The notes below the pieces were generated by a model, which worked only from the letters and a program-made list of their open reading frames with translations, did not search any database and had not been told where the DNA came from. DNA of 64,000 bases from Ammoniphilus oxalaticus. Lineage in GTDB: Bacteria; Bacillota; Bacilli; Aneurinibacillales; RAOX-1. Location of the stretch: NCBI RefSeq assembly GCF_003609605.1, contig NZ_MCHY01000008.1, positions 558,001 to 622,000 of the forward strand, given 5' to 3'. The position numbers and the translations under genes are program-made. Each line of letters begins with the position of its first letter. Position 1 is the stretch's first letter. This document shows positions 17,977-27,093 of this stretch, piece after piece.

Positions 17977-19256
17977 AAGAAATAAGGTATGAACAGTTAA
18001 ATGAAACGTTGTATTATGAAAAATTAGAAAATGGACTCGACGTCTATATCTTACCAAAACATGGGTTTAGTAAAACGTACGCCACTTTTACAACTAAATA
18101 CGGTTCGATCGACAATCACTTCCAAGTTCCAGGTAAGGAAAAAGTGAAGGTGCCAGATGGAATTGCTCATTTTCTGGAACATAAAATGTTCGAGGAAGAG
18201 GATGGCGATGTGTTCAATCAATTTGCTAATTACGGCGCATCCGCGAACGCTTTTACAAGCTTTGATCGCACCGCCTATTTATTTTCTAGCACAGGAAATG
18301 TCAAAGAAAACTTGACTACTTTATTGAATTTTGTACAGAAACCTTACTTTACAGATGAAAATGTGGAGAAGGAAAAGGGGATTATTGGGCAAGAAATTAA
18401 AATGTACGATGATAACGCTGATTGGCGGGTTTATTTTGGCCTTATTGAAAATATGTATCACCATCATCCTGTAAAAATTGATATTGCAGGAACGATCCCC
18501 TCTATAACAGAGATTACGAAAGAAATGTTGTACACGTGTTATGAGACGTTTTATCACCCAAGCAATATGCTTCTATTTATCGTGGGCGCAGTTAATCCGC
18601 AGGAGATTATTCAAACAGTTCGAGAAAATCAAGCAGCTAAGTCATATGAGCGGCAAGCGGAAATCATTCGTTACTTTGAAGATGAACCTACTCATGTGGC
18701 AAAGGAGCAATCAATAAGAGAAATGACTGTCGCTATGCCAAAAGTGATGTTTGGTTATAAGGATAAAACCGTGGGGCTAAGCGGAAATGAGCTGCTAAAA
18801 AGGGAACTAGCTACCCAACTTGTGTTAGATATACTGCTAGGGCAAAGTTCAGATTTGTATCAGCAATTGTATGAAGCGGGCTTAATTAATGATACATTTG
18901 GAACTGACTATAGCGGAGAGCCACATTATGGATTTTCAGCGATCGGCGGAGATACACCTGACGCTGAGCAGTTGGTTGAGCGGGTAACAGCCGGTTTGGA
19001 AGCGGCAAAAGTGAACGGGATTACGAAGGAGCAGTTTGAATTAAACAAAAAGAAGAAAATCGGTTCTTTTCTCCGTTCATTAAATTCAATCGAGTTTATT
19101 GCGAATTCATTTACGAAGTACGAGTTCAATGAAACGGACCTGTTTGAAATCGCTCCAACGCTGGAACAGTTGACGCTCGAAGATGTGAATCATAGATTAG
19201 CGGAACATATTCAGCCAGAACAATTAAGCGTATCAATGATTAAGCCAATCAGTTAG
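17973..19256 (+). CDS. ymfH: M16-family zinc peptidase (YmfH-like)
   Basis: 427 residues with the inverted zinc motif HFLEH at 66-70 and the distal glutamate region GQEIKMYDDNADWRVYFG. It is the probable catalytic partner of the preceding YmfF-like protein, with which its start overlaps. Substrates are not established; relatives process small peptides. The ymfF-ymfH-ymfI order is the same as in B. subtilis. Confidence 0.9.
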   Translation: MKEIRYEQLNETLYYEKLENGLDVYILPKHGFSKTYATFTTKYGSIDNHFQVPGKEKVKVPDGIAHFLEHKMFEEEDGDVFNQFANYGASANAFTSFDRTAYLFSSTGNVKENLTTLLNFVQKPYFTDENVEKEKGIIGQEIKMYDDNADWRVYFGLIENMYHHHPVKIDIAGTIPSITEITKEMLYTCYETFYHPSNMLLFIVGAVNPQEIIQTVRENQAAKSYERQAEIIRYFEDEPTHVAKEQSIREMTVAMPKVMFGYKDKTVGLSGNELLKRELATQLVLDILLGQSSDLYQQLYEAGLINDTFGTDYSGEPHYGFSAIGGDTPDAEQLVERVTAGLEAAKVNGITKEQFELNKKKKIGSFLRSLNSIEFIANSFTKYEFNETDLFEIAPTLEQLTLEDVNHRLAEHIQPEQLSVSMIKPIS

Positions 19257-19341
19257 GGTTAACATATAAATTTACAAAGAGGTGGATGGTTATGATCCTC
19301 CTCTTTTCATATTGAGAATAGGAAGTGTATGGTGAGGAACA

Positions 19342-20070
19342 GTGGAAAAATGGGCGCTCGTAACGGGAGCAAGCGGAGGAATTGGCGCGGCGATTGCCGT
19401 CGCTTTAGCCAACAAGGGGTATGACTTGTATCTTCATTATTATAGCGGAGAAGCGCAGATTGATAAGTTAGTGATTGAATGTGAACAAAAAGGGAGTTGC
19501 GCGATCCCGATTCAGGCAAATTTGGCGAGGGTGGAAGAGATTGAGTGTTTGCGTGAGCGCATGCCGCGTTCGCCAGATGTCTTAATTAATAATGCAGGGC
19601 TAACCCACTACGGTATATTTACAGATACGAGCATGGAAGAAATTGATTTGTTATACGCGGTGAACGCGCGAGCGGCTTTTTTACTCGCGCAGTTATTCGT
19701 CCCGTCGATGATCAAACGGGGCTTTGGAAGAATCGTCAATATTTCTTCAATTTGGGGAACGACAGGCGCGTCATGCGAAGTGTTGTATTCCATGACGAAA
19801 GGCGCCCTGTTATCTTTTACAAAGGCGCTGGCCAAAGAAGTGGCGCCAAGTGGAATTACGGTTAATGCGGTTGCGCCTGGGGCGGTTGCGGGTCCTCTTT
19901 TAAATCGCCAATTCAGCGCGAACGAATTAGAGGAAATTGCGGCCGAAATCCCAATGGGGCGGTTAGGACAACCGAGTGAGATTGCCTCACTTGTCTGCTT
20001 TTTGATTAGCGATGAAGCAGCCTATATTACAGGCCAGGAATTAAGTCCGAACGGTGGTTGGCATACATAA
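19342..20070 (+). CDS. ymfI: short-chain dehydrogenase/reductase (YmfI, FabG-like)
   Basis: 242-residue Rossmann enzyme. NAD(P) motif TGASGGIG at about 8-15, NNAG near 84-87, catalytic YSMTK near 150-154 with an upstream serine in VNISSIWG, and the C-terminal family signature ITGQELSPNGGW. It resembles 3-oxoacyl-ACP reductases, but its true substrate cannot be read from the sequence. The start is GTG 19342 with GGTGAGG upstream. Confidence 0.9.
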   Translation: MEKWALVTGASGGIGAAIAVALANKGYDLYLHYYSGEAQIDKLVIECEQKGSCAIPIQANLARVEEIECLRERMPRSPDVLINNAGLTHYGIFTDTSMEEIDLLYAVNARAAFLLAQLFVPSMIKRGFGRIVNISSIWGTTGASCEVLYSMTKGALLSFTKALAKEVAPSGITVNAVAPGAVAGPLLNRQFSANELEEIAAEIPMGRLGQPSEIASLVCFLISDEAAYITGQELSPNGGWHT

Positions 20071-20188
20071 GCGAATACAGGTAGCAAATTAAGAAAAACA
20101 GGGATAAGAAGATCTGAAAAAATCCATAATAACAAGTAGTAAGCGGGCATTTTTGCCTCTTGCTGTATGATGTAGGGAGAGTATGTGT

Positions 20189-20232
20189 CGATAAAACAAA
20201 AATGCCCTTTTCAGGGCATTTTTGTTTTATCG
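20189..20232 (+). terminator. long perfect-stem terminator, works in both orientations
   Basis: A 20-bp perfect inverted repeat (20189-20208 and 20213-20232) with a 4-base TTTC loop. The outer part is A-rich on the left and T-rich on the right, so each strand would give a hairpin with an embedded U-tract. It lies in a 270-base gap between ymfI and ymfK that holds no gene. Confidence 0.8.
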
Positions 20233-20245
20233 GGCGCGAATTGTC

Positions 20246-20273
20246 TTGAATAGTTGAAATCAGTTACTATAAA
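20246..20273 (+). promoter_or_regulatory. possible sigma-A promoter of ymfK
   Basis: TTGAAT (20246-20251), a 16-base spacer and TATAAA (20268-20273), about 70 bases before the start. Confidence 0.35.
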
Positions 20274-20342
20274 CAACTAAAATGAAGAGTGAAAAAGAGA
20301 ATTATGATATACTTATACCGATATAAGTAGGGGATGAGACAG

Positions 20343-21116
20343 TTGGTAGCGTCTAATTGGTATTTAGAGTGGGAAATTCACCGAAACAACCCTGGATTAC
20401 TTGGTGATATTGCTGCTGTCCTCGGTATGTTAACGATTAATATTCAAACAATCAACGGGGTTGAGCCTTGTAAACGAGGCATGTTAATTCAGACGGATGA
20501 TGATGAGAAAATAAACTTGTTAAAAAGTGTACTAGACGCGCTTGAAGATATTACGGTTACAGCGTTACGTAAATCCACGGTCATGGATACGTTAGCTGTT
20601 CGACATGGAAAATATAGTGTTCAAGACACAAGAGAAGAGAAAATATTTCGATTTGCGCGAGATGAGATTGGCTTGCTCGTTGAATTTATGGGAGAAATAT
20701 TTAAAAAGAATGGACACCAACTAATCGGTGTGAGGGGAATGCCGCGAGTCGGAAAGACAGAGGCGATGATCGCCGCGAGTGTATCCGCAAATAAACGCTG
20801 GACGTTGGTTTCCTCCACGTTACTTCGCCAAACCGCGCGCAACCAATTGGCGATGAATGAATGGGCGGGGGAGAGCGTTTATATCATTGATGGCGTTGTT
20901 TCTACATTACGGGGAACGAACAAACATCGTAAACTTATGGAAAAAGTGTTGGCTTTGGAAGCGACGAAAGTAATTGAACACCCCGACATCTTTGCGCGCG
21001 AAACGGGCGGAAGCCTGGCCGACTTTGACTATATTATCGAATTGAGGAATCATCCAGATGAAGAAATTACTTATGAGGTTGTCAATGCGAGTATTTCCAA
21101 TTTTGACATCACATAA
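20343..21116 (+). CDS. ymfK: YmfK-like protein (DUF3388), ACT-like N-terminus
   Basis: 257 residues from TTG 20343 (an in-frame ATG at 20334 is too close to the GGGG Shine-Dalgarno sequence). The N-terminus WYLEWEIHRNNPGLLGDIAAVLGML looks like an ACT-type ligand-binding fold. The middle has DTLAVRHGKYS, and the later region contains GMPRVGKTEAMIAASVSANKR, a Walker A-like loop, although the usual downstream ATPase motifs are not obvious. Function unknown; conserved in this gene neighbourhood in Bacillales. Confidence 0.85.
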   Translation: MVASNWYLEWEIHRNNPGLLGDIAAVLGMLTINIQTINGVEPCKRGMLIQTDDDEKINLLKSVLDALEDITVTALRKSTVMDTLAVRHGKYSVQDTREEKIFRFARDEIGLLVEFMGEIFKKNGHQLIGVRGMPRVGKTEAMIAASVSANKRWTLVSSTLLRQTARNQLAMNEWAGESVYIIDGVVSTLRGTNKHRKLMEKVLALEATKVIEHPDIFARETGGSLADFDYIIELRNHPDEEITYEVVNASISNFDIT

Positions 21117-21151
21117 GCAAGAGAGGTTGGACGATCATGGGGGGTGAAGGG

Positions 21152-21988
21152 ATGAGCGAATTAGGTAATACATTAAAAGATGCTAGACTTAAAAAAGGTT
21201 TACAGCTCGAAGATATTCAGAACATAACTAAGATTCAAAAACGATACTTAGAAGCGATTGAGGAAGGCAACCTTGAAATTTTGCCTGGACATTTTTACGC
21301 GAGAGCTTTTGTGAAAAGTTACGCGGAAGCGGTTGGTCTTGATCCAGATGTTGTTTTAGAACAGATAAAAGATACACCGTTTGCCCAGCCTCAGATGGAG
21401 GAACCTAAGGTTCCCTTACGCAGGATGAAGCAAGAGAAAACCTTGTTTCAGCCAAGCAAATGGCTATCTCGGGTATTGCTCGGTTTATTTGCGGCGCTTA
21501 TTATTTGTGTTATTGTAATTGGCGTTGGTCAGTTAAGTAAGTCCCAAAGTGATGGAGAAAGCGCTCAGCAACCACAAGGAGTAGTTGACGATGATCAAAC
21601 GGAGCCGAATAATCCAGAGCAACCATCGCAGGAACCCGAGGAAACGCCTGAGCCGGAAGCGTCAAACAAACCCGTTTTGTCCTATCTTGCTCGTGAGGGG
21701 AATGCTTACAAGTATGAATTGACGGGCGTGGAACAGATCGAACTATCGATGACGGCTTCAGAAAGGTGCTGGTTTAGCTTAAGCAAGGATGGACAGAATG
21801 GAGAGAAAGTAGAGTCTGTTGAAATGGCTGCGGGCAGCGTAAAACAGTGGACAATGTCTGGAACTTCGGCGGCATGGCTACGGATTGGGGCGCCGCAAAA
21901 TGTGAAGATTGAAGTGAACGGGCAGGCGCTTGATACGAGTATTATGGGAAGTTCAGCGCAAAACATTTCCATCATCTTAAAACAATAA
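21152..21988 (+). CDS. ymfM: RodZ-like helix-turn-helix membrane protein (YmfM)
   Basis: 278 residues: an N-terminal Xre-type helix-turn-helix (about 1-65, LGNTLKDARLKKGLQLEDIQ), a positively charged linker, one transmembrane helix near 105-127 (VLLGLFAALIICVIVIGVG), a Pro/Glu-rich outer linker and a C-terminal DUF4115 domain (about 190-275). This is the RodZ layout, which links MreB-type filaments to the cell-wall elongation machinery. ATG 21152 fits the family N-terminus; an in-frame ATG at 21137 is possible. Confidence 0.88.
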   Translation: MSELGNTLKDARLKKGLQLEDIQNITKIQKRYLEAIEEGNLEILPGHFYARAFVKSYAEAVGLDPDVVLEQIKDTPFAQPQMEEPKVPLRRMKQEKTLFQPSKWLSRVLLGLFAALIICVIVIGVGQLSKSQSDGESAQQPQGVVDDDQTEPNNPEQPSQEPEETPEPEASNKPVLSYLAREGNAYKYELTGVEQIELSMTASERCWFSLSKDGQNGEKVESVEMAAGSVKQWTMSGTSAAWLRIGAPQNVKIEVNGQALDTSIMGSSAQNISIILKQ

Positions 21989-21991
21989 AGC

Positions 21992-22022
21992 ACCCTGCTT
22001 CTTTTAGCAGGGTCTTGTTTTT
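21992..22022 (+). terminator. terminator of ymfM
   Basis: ACCCTGCT (21992-21999) pairs with AGCAGGGT (22006-22013), followed by a T-rich tract that runs into the next -35 box. Confidence 0.85.
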
Positions 22023-22049
22023 GACAGTGGTAAACCAATGTATTATACT
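22021..22049 (+). promoter_or_regulatory. sigma-A promoter of rimO
   Basis: Consensus TTGACA (22021-22026), a 17-base spacer and TATACT (22044-22049), about 57 bases before the start codon: the best housekeeping promoter in the window. Confidence 0.8.
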
Positions 22050-22105
22050 GTAATAGGCCAAAAAAGTCCATTGTAGCAGTTTAGAGGAAAAGTGAGGACA
22101 AGGAA

Positions 22106-23449
22106 ATGACTACGAAAACAGAAGCCAAGGAAAAGGTGGCCATCGTCACACTTGGATGCGAAAAAAATTTAGTCGATTCAGACATCATGTCTGATCTCAT
22201 TGATAAAAAAGGATATGAATTAGTTAGCAACCCGGATGAAGCGACGGTAATCGTCGTCAATACGTGCGGATTTATTGATGCCGCAAAAGAAGAGTCGGTC
22301 AATACGATATTAGACATGGCTGATTTAAAAGACACGGGGAAAGTGAAGTCGCTGATCGTCGCGGGCTGTTTGACACAACGCTACAAAGAAGAATTGATGA
22401 ATGAAATGCCTGAAATTGACGGTATTGTAGGAACAGGGGACTTTGATAAGATTACGGATATTATCGAAAAGTCTTTAATCGGAGAAAGACCTGTTTACGT
22501 CGGAAATCCTGTTTTCTCTTATGAGGATGTTTCGCGCAGAAAAGTCGAGGAAGGCACTTATACCGCTTATTTGAAGATTGCGGAAGGATGCGATAACACA
22601 TGCACCTTTTGCATTATTCCCGATTTACGCGGGAAGTTTCGTTCGCGCAGTATCGAATCGGTTGTTCGTGAGGCGCAACAACTGGCGGATCAAGGAATTA
22701 AAGAGATTAGCTTGATTGCCCAGGATCTTACAAATTATGGGTTTGATCTTTATGGAGAGCGCCGTTTAGCTAACTTACTTGATGAAATTTCGAAAGTTCC
22801 GGGGATTGAATGGATTCGAATTCATTACGCTTACCCAGGTTATTTTTCTGATGAACTAATAGAAACGATTGCCTCCAACCCCAAAGTTTGCAAATACATC
22901 GATATGCCTTTACAGCATAGTGAAGATGCTATCCTAAAGAGGATGAGAAGACCAGGCAGACAGCGAGATACGCGTGAATTGATCGCAAAAATTAGAGACC
23001 GTATTGGACAAGTCGCGATTCGGACTTCAATTATTGTCGGATTCCCTGGAGAAACGGAAGAGGAATTTGAACGGTTGTGTGATTTCATTAAAGAGGTAAA
23101 ATTCGATCGTCTCGGCGTCTTTACCTATTCTCAAGAAGAGGGAACGGCAGCTAATCGCCTCCCAGACCAATTGGATCAAGAGACAAAAGAGAGACGAGCA
23201 AACATACTCATGGAGATTCAAAGAGAAATCGCCGCCGAACAAAACGGTCGATTTGTTGGACAAACGTTAGACGTTCTCATTGAAAAATATGATGGAAAGA
23301 ATGATATTTATATCGGAAGAACACCGTTTGACGCTAGAGAAATTGATGGCGAGGTGTTTGTGACCGGTTATGACGGACCGCTTGGCGAGAAGGTTCAAGT
23401 GAAGATTACTCATTCCTATGATTACGATTTATCGGGGGAGGTAGTCTAG
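22106..23449 (+). CDS. rimO: ribosomal protein S12 methylthiotransferase RimO
   Basis: Radical-SAM enzyme that adds a methylthio group to a conserved aspartate of ribosomal protein S12. 447 residues. An N-terminal UPF0004 domain (VTLGCEKNLVDSDIM, then VVNTCGF and AGCLTQ) supplies three cysteines for one Fe-S cluster; the radical-SAM motif CDNTCTFC lies near 161-168; a TRAM domain ends the protein. The LGCxKNLVDS start separates RimO from MiaB, which is also present at 37168. rimO is absent from B. subtilis, so this is a useful taxonomic marker. The stop is immediately followed by pgsA. Confidence 0.94.
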   Translation: MTTKTEAKEKVAIVTLGCEKNLVDSDIMSDLIDKKGYELVSNPDEATVIVVNTCGFIDAAKEESVNTILDMADLKDTGKVKSLIVAGCLTQRYKEELMNEMPEIDGIVGTGDFDKITDIIEKSLIGERPVYVGNPVFSYEDVSRRKVEEGTYTAYLKIAEGCDNTCTFCIIPDLRGKFRSRSIESVVREAQQLADQGIKEISLIAQDLTNYGFDLYGERRLANLLDEISKVPGIEWIRIHYAYPGYFSDELIETIASNPKVCKYIDMPLQHSEDAILKRMRRPGRQRDTRELIAKIRDRIGQVAIRTSIIVGFPGETEEEFERLCDFIKEVKFDRLGVFTYSQEEGTAANRLPDQLDQETKERRANILMEIQREIAAEQNGRFVGQTLDVLIEKYDGKNDIYIGRTPFDAREIDGEVFVTGYDGPLGEKVQVKITHSYDYDLSGEVV

Positions 23450-24025
23450 GTGAATCTGCCCAACAGAATTACCTTGGCGCGCATTTTTCTTGTACCAGTA
23501 GTGATGTTATTCCTACTGGTACGCTTTGATTTTGGTGTTGTAAGTGTTGGCGAATTTAAGATTACCTACAGCGAAATCATTGCAACATTAATATTTATTA
23601 TCGCGGCGAGCACAGATGGACTTGATGGGTATATAGCCCGCAAGAAAAAGATGATTACAAATTTAGGGAAATTTCTTGATCCGCTTGCAGATAAGCTGCT
23701 TATTTCGGCGGCGCTCATTTCACTAGTAGAAATGCACCGTTTAGATGCTTGGGTCGCGATTCTGATCATTAGTCGCGAATTTGCCGTAACTGGTCTGCGG
23801 TTAGTCGCAGTTGCCGAAGGACAAGTCATTGCAGCGAGTAACTTAGGGAAACTTAAAACAGTTATTCAAATTGTTGCCGTCTGTTCACTAATGATCAACA
23901 ATTTCCCATTTTCTTATATTGGCATTCCTTTTTCAAGCATAGCTGTGTGGTTAGCTGTCCTTATTACACTATTTTCAGGTCTAGATTATTTCTTGAAGAA
24001 TAAGCATGTGATTGACTTTGGTTGA
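23450..24025 (+). CDS. pgsA: CDP-diacylglycerol--glycerol-3-phosphate phosphatidyltransferase
   Basis: Makes phosphatidylglycerol phosphate at the membrane, the committed step to phosphatidylglycerol. 191 residues with several transmembrane helices and the CDP-alcohol transferase motif spread over about 57-83 (TDGLDGYIARKK, then GKFLDPLADKLL). The start is GTG 23450, directly after the rimO stop, with GGGGAGG upstream. The reading frame runs into the cinA region; the cinA start lies just beyond the pgsA stop. Confidence 0.96.
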   Translation: MNLPNRITLARIFLVPVVMLFLLVRFDFGVVSVGEFKITYSEIIATLIFIIAASTDGLDGYIARKKKMITNLGKFLDPLADKLLISAALISLVEMHRLDAWVAILIISREFAVTGLRLVAVAEGQVIAASNLGKLKTVIQIVAVCSLMINNFPFSYIGIPFSSIAVWLAVLITLFSGLDYFLKNKHVIDFG

Positions 24026-24042
24026 AAAGGGATGTGGGGAAT

Positions 24043-25281
24043 GTGGAAGCAGAGATCATTTCAGTAGGCACTGAATTGCTGCTTGGTCAGATTTGCAATA
24101 CGAATGCTCAGTTTCTATCTAAGAGACTTGCCGAAATAGGGATCAACGTTTTTTATCATACCGCGGTTGGTGATAACCCAACCCGATTGCTTAACGTCGT
24201 TCGAAGCGCCGAGCAACGCTCTAATATCATTATTTTTACCGGTGGATTGGGTCCTACAAAAGATGATTTAACAAAAGAAACGCTTGCCGCCCATCTTGGT
24301 AAAACTAGAGTCGAACATAAACAAGCCATGGATCGGATACATAATTATTTTAAGCAACGCGGGATTGAAATGACGGCGAATAATCGTAAGCAATCTGAGA
24401 TAATTGAAGGTAGCGTTGTCTTTCCGAATGATCATGGTATGGCTCCCGGCATGGCGATTGAAGTGAACGACATTCATTATTTATTGCTTCCTGGTCCCCC
24501 GAGAGAACTCCATCCGATGTATGATCGCTATACGATTCCTTACTTACAATCTCTTTTTCAAGAGAAATACACTGTTCATTCAAAAACGCTTCGTTTTTTT
24601 GGAATAGGCGAATCCATGCTCGAAGAAAAGTTGATCGATTTAATTGATCAACAAACGAATCCGACGATCGCATTGTTGGCAAGTGAGGCGGAAGTTTCTG
24701 TCCGTTTGACGGCAAAGGCTAAGGATTTAGACGAAGCAAACGAACGGATCGCTACGCTGGAAGCTGAATTACAAGCAAGGGTTGGGGATTCGATCTACGG
24801 GTATGACGATGATAGTTTAGCGAGCGTTGTTTCACATTTGCTAAAGCAAAAGTCATGGTCGTTAGCTGCAGCGGAAAGTTGTTCGGGCGGGGCGATTAGT
24901 CAGTCGTTCACAGAGTTGCCCGGCGCTTCCGAAGTATTTGCGGGTGGGATCGTTAGTTATTCGGCTGATGCTAAAATGAATGCGCTGGGCGTTGATGCTG
25001 ATCTTATCGAGCAATATGGAACAGTTAGCGAACAGACTGCGAGAACAATGGCTATTCAGGCTCGAAAGCTATTCTCTGCGGATATTGGTGTATCTGTGAC
25101 AGGTGTTGCTGGCCCAGAACCGACCGAGAATAAAGCGGTTGGCGTTGTTTTTATTGGTGTGTCTACGAAGCAGGGGGTAGAGGTCTTTGCGCCCCGATTA
25201 TCAGGGAGCAGACAAAATATACAACTAAGAGCGGCAAAATATGCTTTGTTTTACGTTTATGAATGGTTAAATAGACTTTAA
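24043..25281 (+). CDS. cinA: competence/damage-inducible protein CinA
   Basis: 412 residues. An N-terminal MoCF-type domain (about 3-170: AEIISVGTELLLGQICNTNAQ, then TGGLGPTKDDLTKE) is known as an ADP-ribose/NMN-linked pyrophosphatase module. The C-terminal domain (about 250-408: AAAESCSGGAISQ, then GVAGPEP) is nicotinamide-nucleotide amidase-like. It serves pyridine nucleotide salvage and is commonly linked with recA in transcription. GTG 24043 is chosen from the family N-terminus and the AAAAGGGA ten bases upstream; the frame is open to 24022. Confidence 0.93.
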   Translation: MEAEIISVGTELLLGQICNTNAQFLSKRLAEIGINVFYHTAVGDNPTRLLNVVRSAEQRSNIIIFTGGLGPTKDDLTKETLAAHLGKTRVEHKQAMDRIHNYFKQRGIEMTANNRKQSEIIEGSVVFPNDHGMAPGMAIEVNDIHYLLLPGPPRELHPMYDRYTIPYLQSLFQEKYTVHSKTLRFFGIGESMLEEKLIDLIDQQTNPTIALLASEAEVSVRLTAKAKDLDEANERIATLEAELQARVGDSIYGYDDDSLASVVSHLLKQKSWSLAAAESCSGGAISQSFTELPGASEVFAGGIVSYSADAKMNALGVDADLIEQYGTVSEQTARTMAIQARKLFSADIGVSVTGVAGPEPTENKAVGVVFIGVSTKQGVEVFAPRLSGSRQNIQLRAAKYALFYVYEWLNRL

Positions 25282-25304
25282 TGGAAATGTAAGGTGGTTA
25301 TGGA

Positions 25305-26891
25305 ATGATAAAGTTTGAAGATTTTAATTTAAATAGGAATGTGCTGCTTTCAATTAACGATATGGGATTTGAAGAGCCGTCCCCTATTCAAGCGGAAGCG
25401 ATTCCTTTAATTTTAGAAGGTAACGATGTGTTAGGTCAGGCTCAAACAGGTACAGGAAAGACAGCCGCGTTTGGGATTCCGATTATTGAACGAGTCACGA
25501 GTGAGCCACGCGTGCAAGCGCTCGTTCTAACGCCGACGAGGGAACTGGCGATTCAAGTTTCGGGCGAATTAAGAAAAATCGCGAAACACAAACGAACACG
25601 GACGTTGCCAATCTATGGCGGCCAATCGATCGGACACCAGATTCGAACGCTTCGTCAAGGGGTCCAAGTTGTGATTGGAACGCCAGGTCGGATTTTGGAT
25701 CATTTGCGCAGACGGACATTACGCTTACAAGACGTGAGTATGGTTGTGCTGGATGAAGCGGATGAAATGTTGGATATGGGTTTTATTGAAGATATTAGAG
25801 AAATTTTATCTCATACGCCGAATACGCGACAGACGATGTTATTCTCGGCGACGATGCCTTATGAAATTAAAGAATTGACGCGTCGTTATATGCAGAATCC
25901 ACAGACGGTTCAGGTCAATCGCAAAGAAGTGACCGCTCCGCTGATTGATCAAGTGTATTATAAAGTGTTGGAACGAAATAAATTAGAAAGCTTGTGCCGA
26001 ATTTTAGACAGTGAAGAGATCGGCTTGGGGATTGTTTTTTGTCGCACAAAACGAGGTGTAGACGAACTGACCGACGCCTTACAGGAACGCGGCTATCTAG
26101 CAGATGGATTGCATGGAGATCTAAGTCAGGCCCAAAGAGACCGTGTAATGAAGGGGTTTCGCGACTCTACTATTGAGTTGCTTGTTGCGACGGACGTTGC
26201 CGCGAGAGGAATTGACGTTGGGAATGTGACGCATGTGATCAACTACGATATCCCGCAGGACCCGGAAAGCTACGTGCACCGAATTGGTCGCACAGGTCGG
26301 GCGGGACGCAAAGGGATCGCCTTGACACTCGTTACGCCGCGTGAAATGAAGCAGCTAATGACGATTGAAAAGGTTACGAAAACGTCACTTATGCCACGAC
26401 CGATTCCGACATTGGAAGAAGTTGCTGAACGTCAACAATTGTTGTGGAAAGATCAAATTGTTTCCCTGCTTGAAGAAGATGTCGATCTCTCTTTATTTTT
26501 ATCGGTTGTTGAAGAATTGAAAGAGAGATTCCCATTGGATAAAATTACAGCGGCTGCCCTGCATGTTGCTTTCTCTTCGTCCTTCCAAGGGGCGGGAGAC
26601 GAAGAAGTTTATAATTTTGGAGAAACAGGGGCGAGCAAAGGGATGGTTCGCTTCTTCATGAATGTAGGGCGGAATGTTGACATTAAACCGCAAGATTTTG
26701 TGAAAGAAATTTCCGAAATGGTTGGGATTCCACCGAAAACGGTCGGGCGAATTGACATTTTTGAACGATTTACATTTTTTGAAGTAACGGAAGATGTTGC
26801 TCCATTTGTTTATGAGGCTTTGCGACAATCGCGCATTAAAGGAGCGCGTGTGAATGTTGAGCCAGCCAAACCAAGAGGGGCTAGATCATAA
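25305..26891 (+). CDS. DEAD-box ATP-dependent RNA helicase with DbpA-like C-terminal RNA-binding domain
   Basis: 528 residues. The helicase core carries the Q motif (GFEEPSPIQAEAIP), AQTGTGKTAAFG near 46, VLDEADEMLDMG near 149, SAT, and HRIGRTGRAGR near 325. The C-terminus (about 445-520, VRFFMNVGRNVDIKPQDFVK, then KTVGRIDIFERFTFFEV) resembles the RNA-binding fold of DbpA/CsdA helicases. Likely roles are ribosome assembly or RNA turnover in the cold. B. subtilis has no helicase at this spot between cinA and recA. ATG 25305 follows TAAGGTGG; a terminator follows the stop. Confidence 0.92.
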   Translation: MIKFEDFNLNRNVLLSINDMGFEEPSPIQAEAIPLILEGNDVLGQAQTGTGKTAAFGIPIIERVTSEPRVQALVLTPTRELAIQVSGELRKIAKHKRTRTLPIYGGQSIGHQIRTLRQGVQVVIGTPGRILDHLRRRTLRLQDVSMVVLDEADEMLDMGFIEDIREILSHTPNTRQTMLFSATMPYEIKELTRRYMQNPQTVQVNRKEVTAPLIDQVYYKVLERNKLESLCRILDSEEIGLGIVFCRTKRGVDELTDALQERGYLADGLHGDLSQAQRDRVMKGFRDSTIELLVATDVAARGIDVGNVTHVINYDIPQDPESYVHRIGRTGRAGRKGIALTLVTPREMKQLMTIEKVTKTSLMPRPIPTLEEVAERQQLLWKDQIVSLLEEDVDLSLFLSVVEELKERFPLDKITAAALHVAFSSSFQGAGDEEVYNFGETGASKGMVRFFMNVGRNVDIKPQDFVKEISEMVGIPPKTVGRIDIFERFTFFEVTEDVAPFVYEALRQSRIKGARVNVEPAKPRGARS

Positions 26892-26895
26892 ACTG

Positions 26896-26943
26896 GAAAC
26901 AGGGCGCTGCGCATTGCGTAGTACCCTGTTTCTCTTATTTTTT
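26896..26943 (+). terminator. terminator of the helicase gene
   Basis: GAAACAGGG (26896-26904) pairs with CCCTGTTTC (26924-26932), with a T-rich tail. Confidence 0.85.
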
Positions 26944-26979
26944 GCCCCTTTCAGCCTGAAAGCAACAGTTGTTGTAAAT

Positions 26980-26993
26980 CGAACGTTTGTTTG
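26980..26993 (+). promoter_or_regulatory. LexA (DinR) box candidate before recA
   Basis: CGAACGTTTGTTTG matches the Gram-positive SOS operator CGAACnnnnGTTCG at nine of the ten fixed positions. It lies just upstream of the recA -35 box, as expected for SOS control. Confidence 0.5.
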
Positions 26994-27004
26994 CAAAAAA
27001 GTTG

Positions 27005-27033
27005 TTGGCAAGACCATTAAAATTATGTATCAT
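27005..27033 (+). promoter_or_regulatory. sigma-A promoter of recA
   Basis: TTGGCA (27005-27010), 17-base spacer, TATCAT (27028-27033), about 60 bases before the start codon. Confidence 0.6.
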
Positions 27034-27093
27034 GAAGGAAGGTAGAGGATGTAAGACGCCTTATACTGATATGGCATGGAAGGGGAGATTTTT

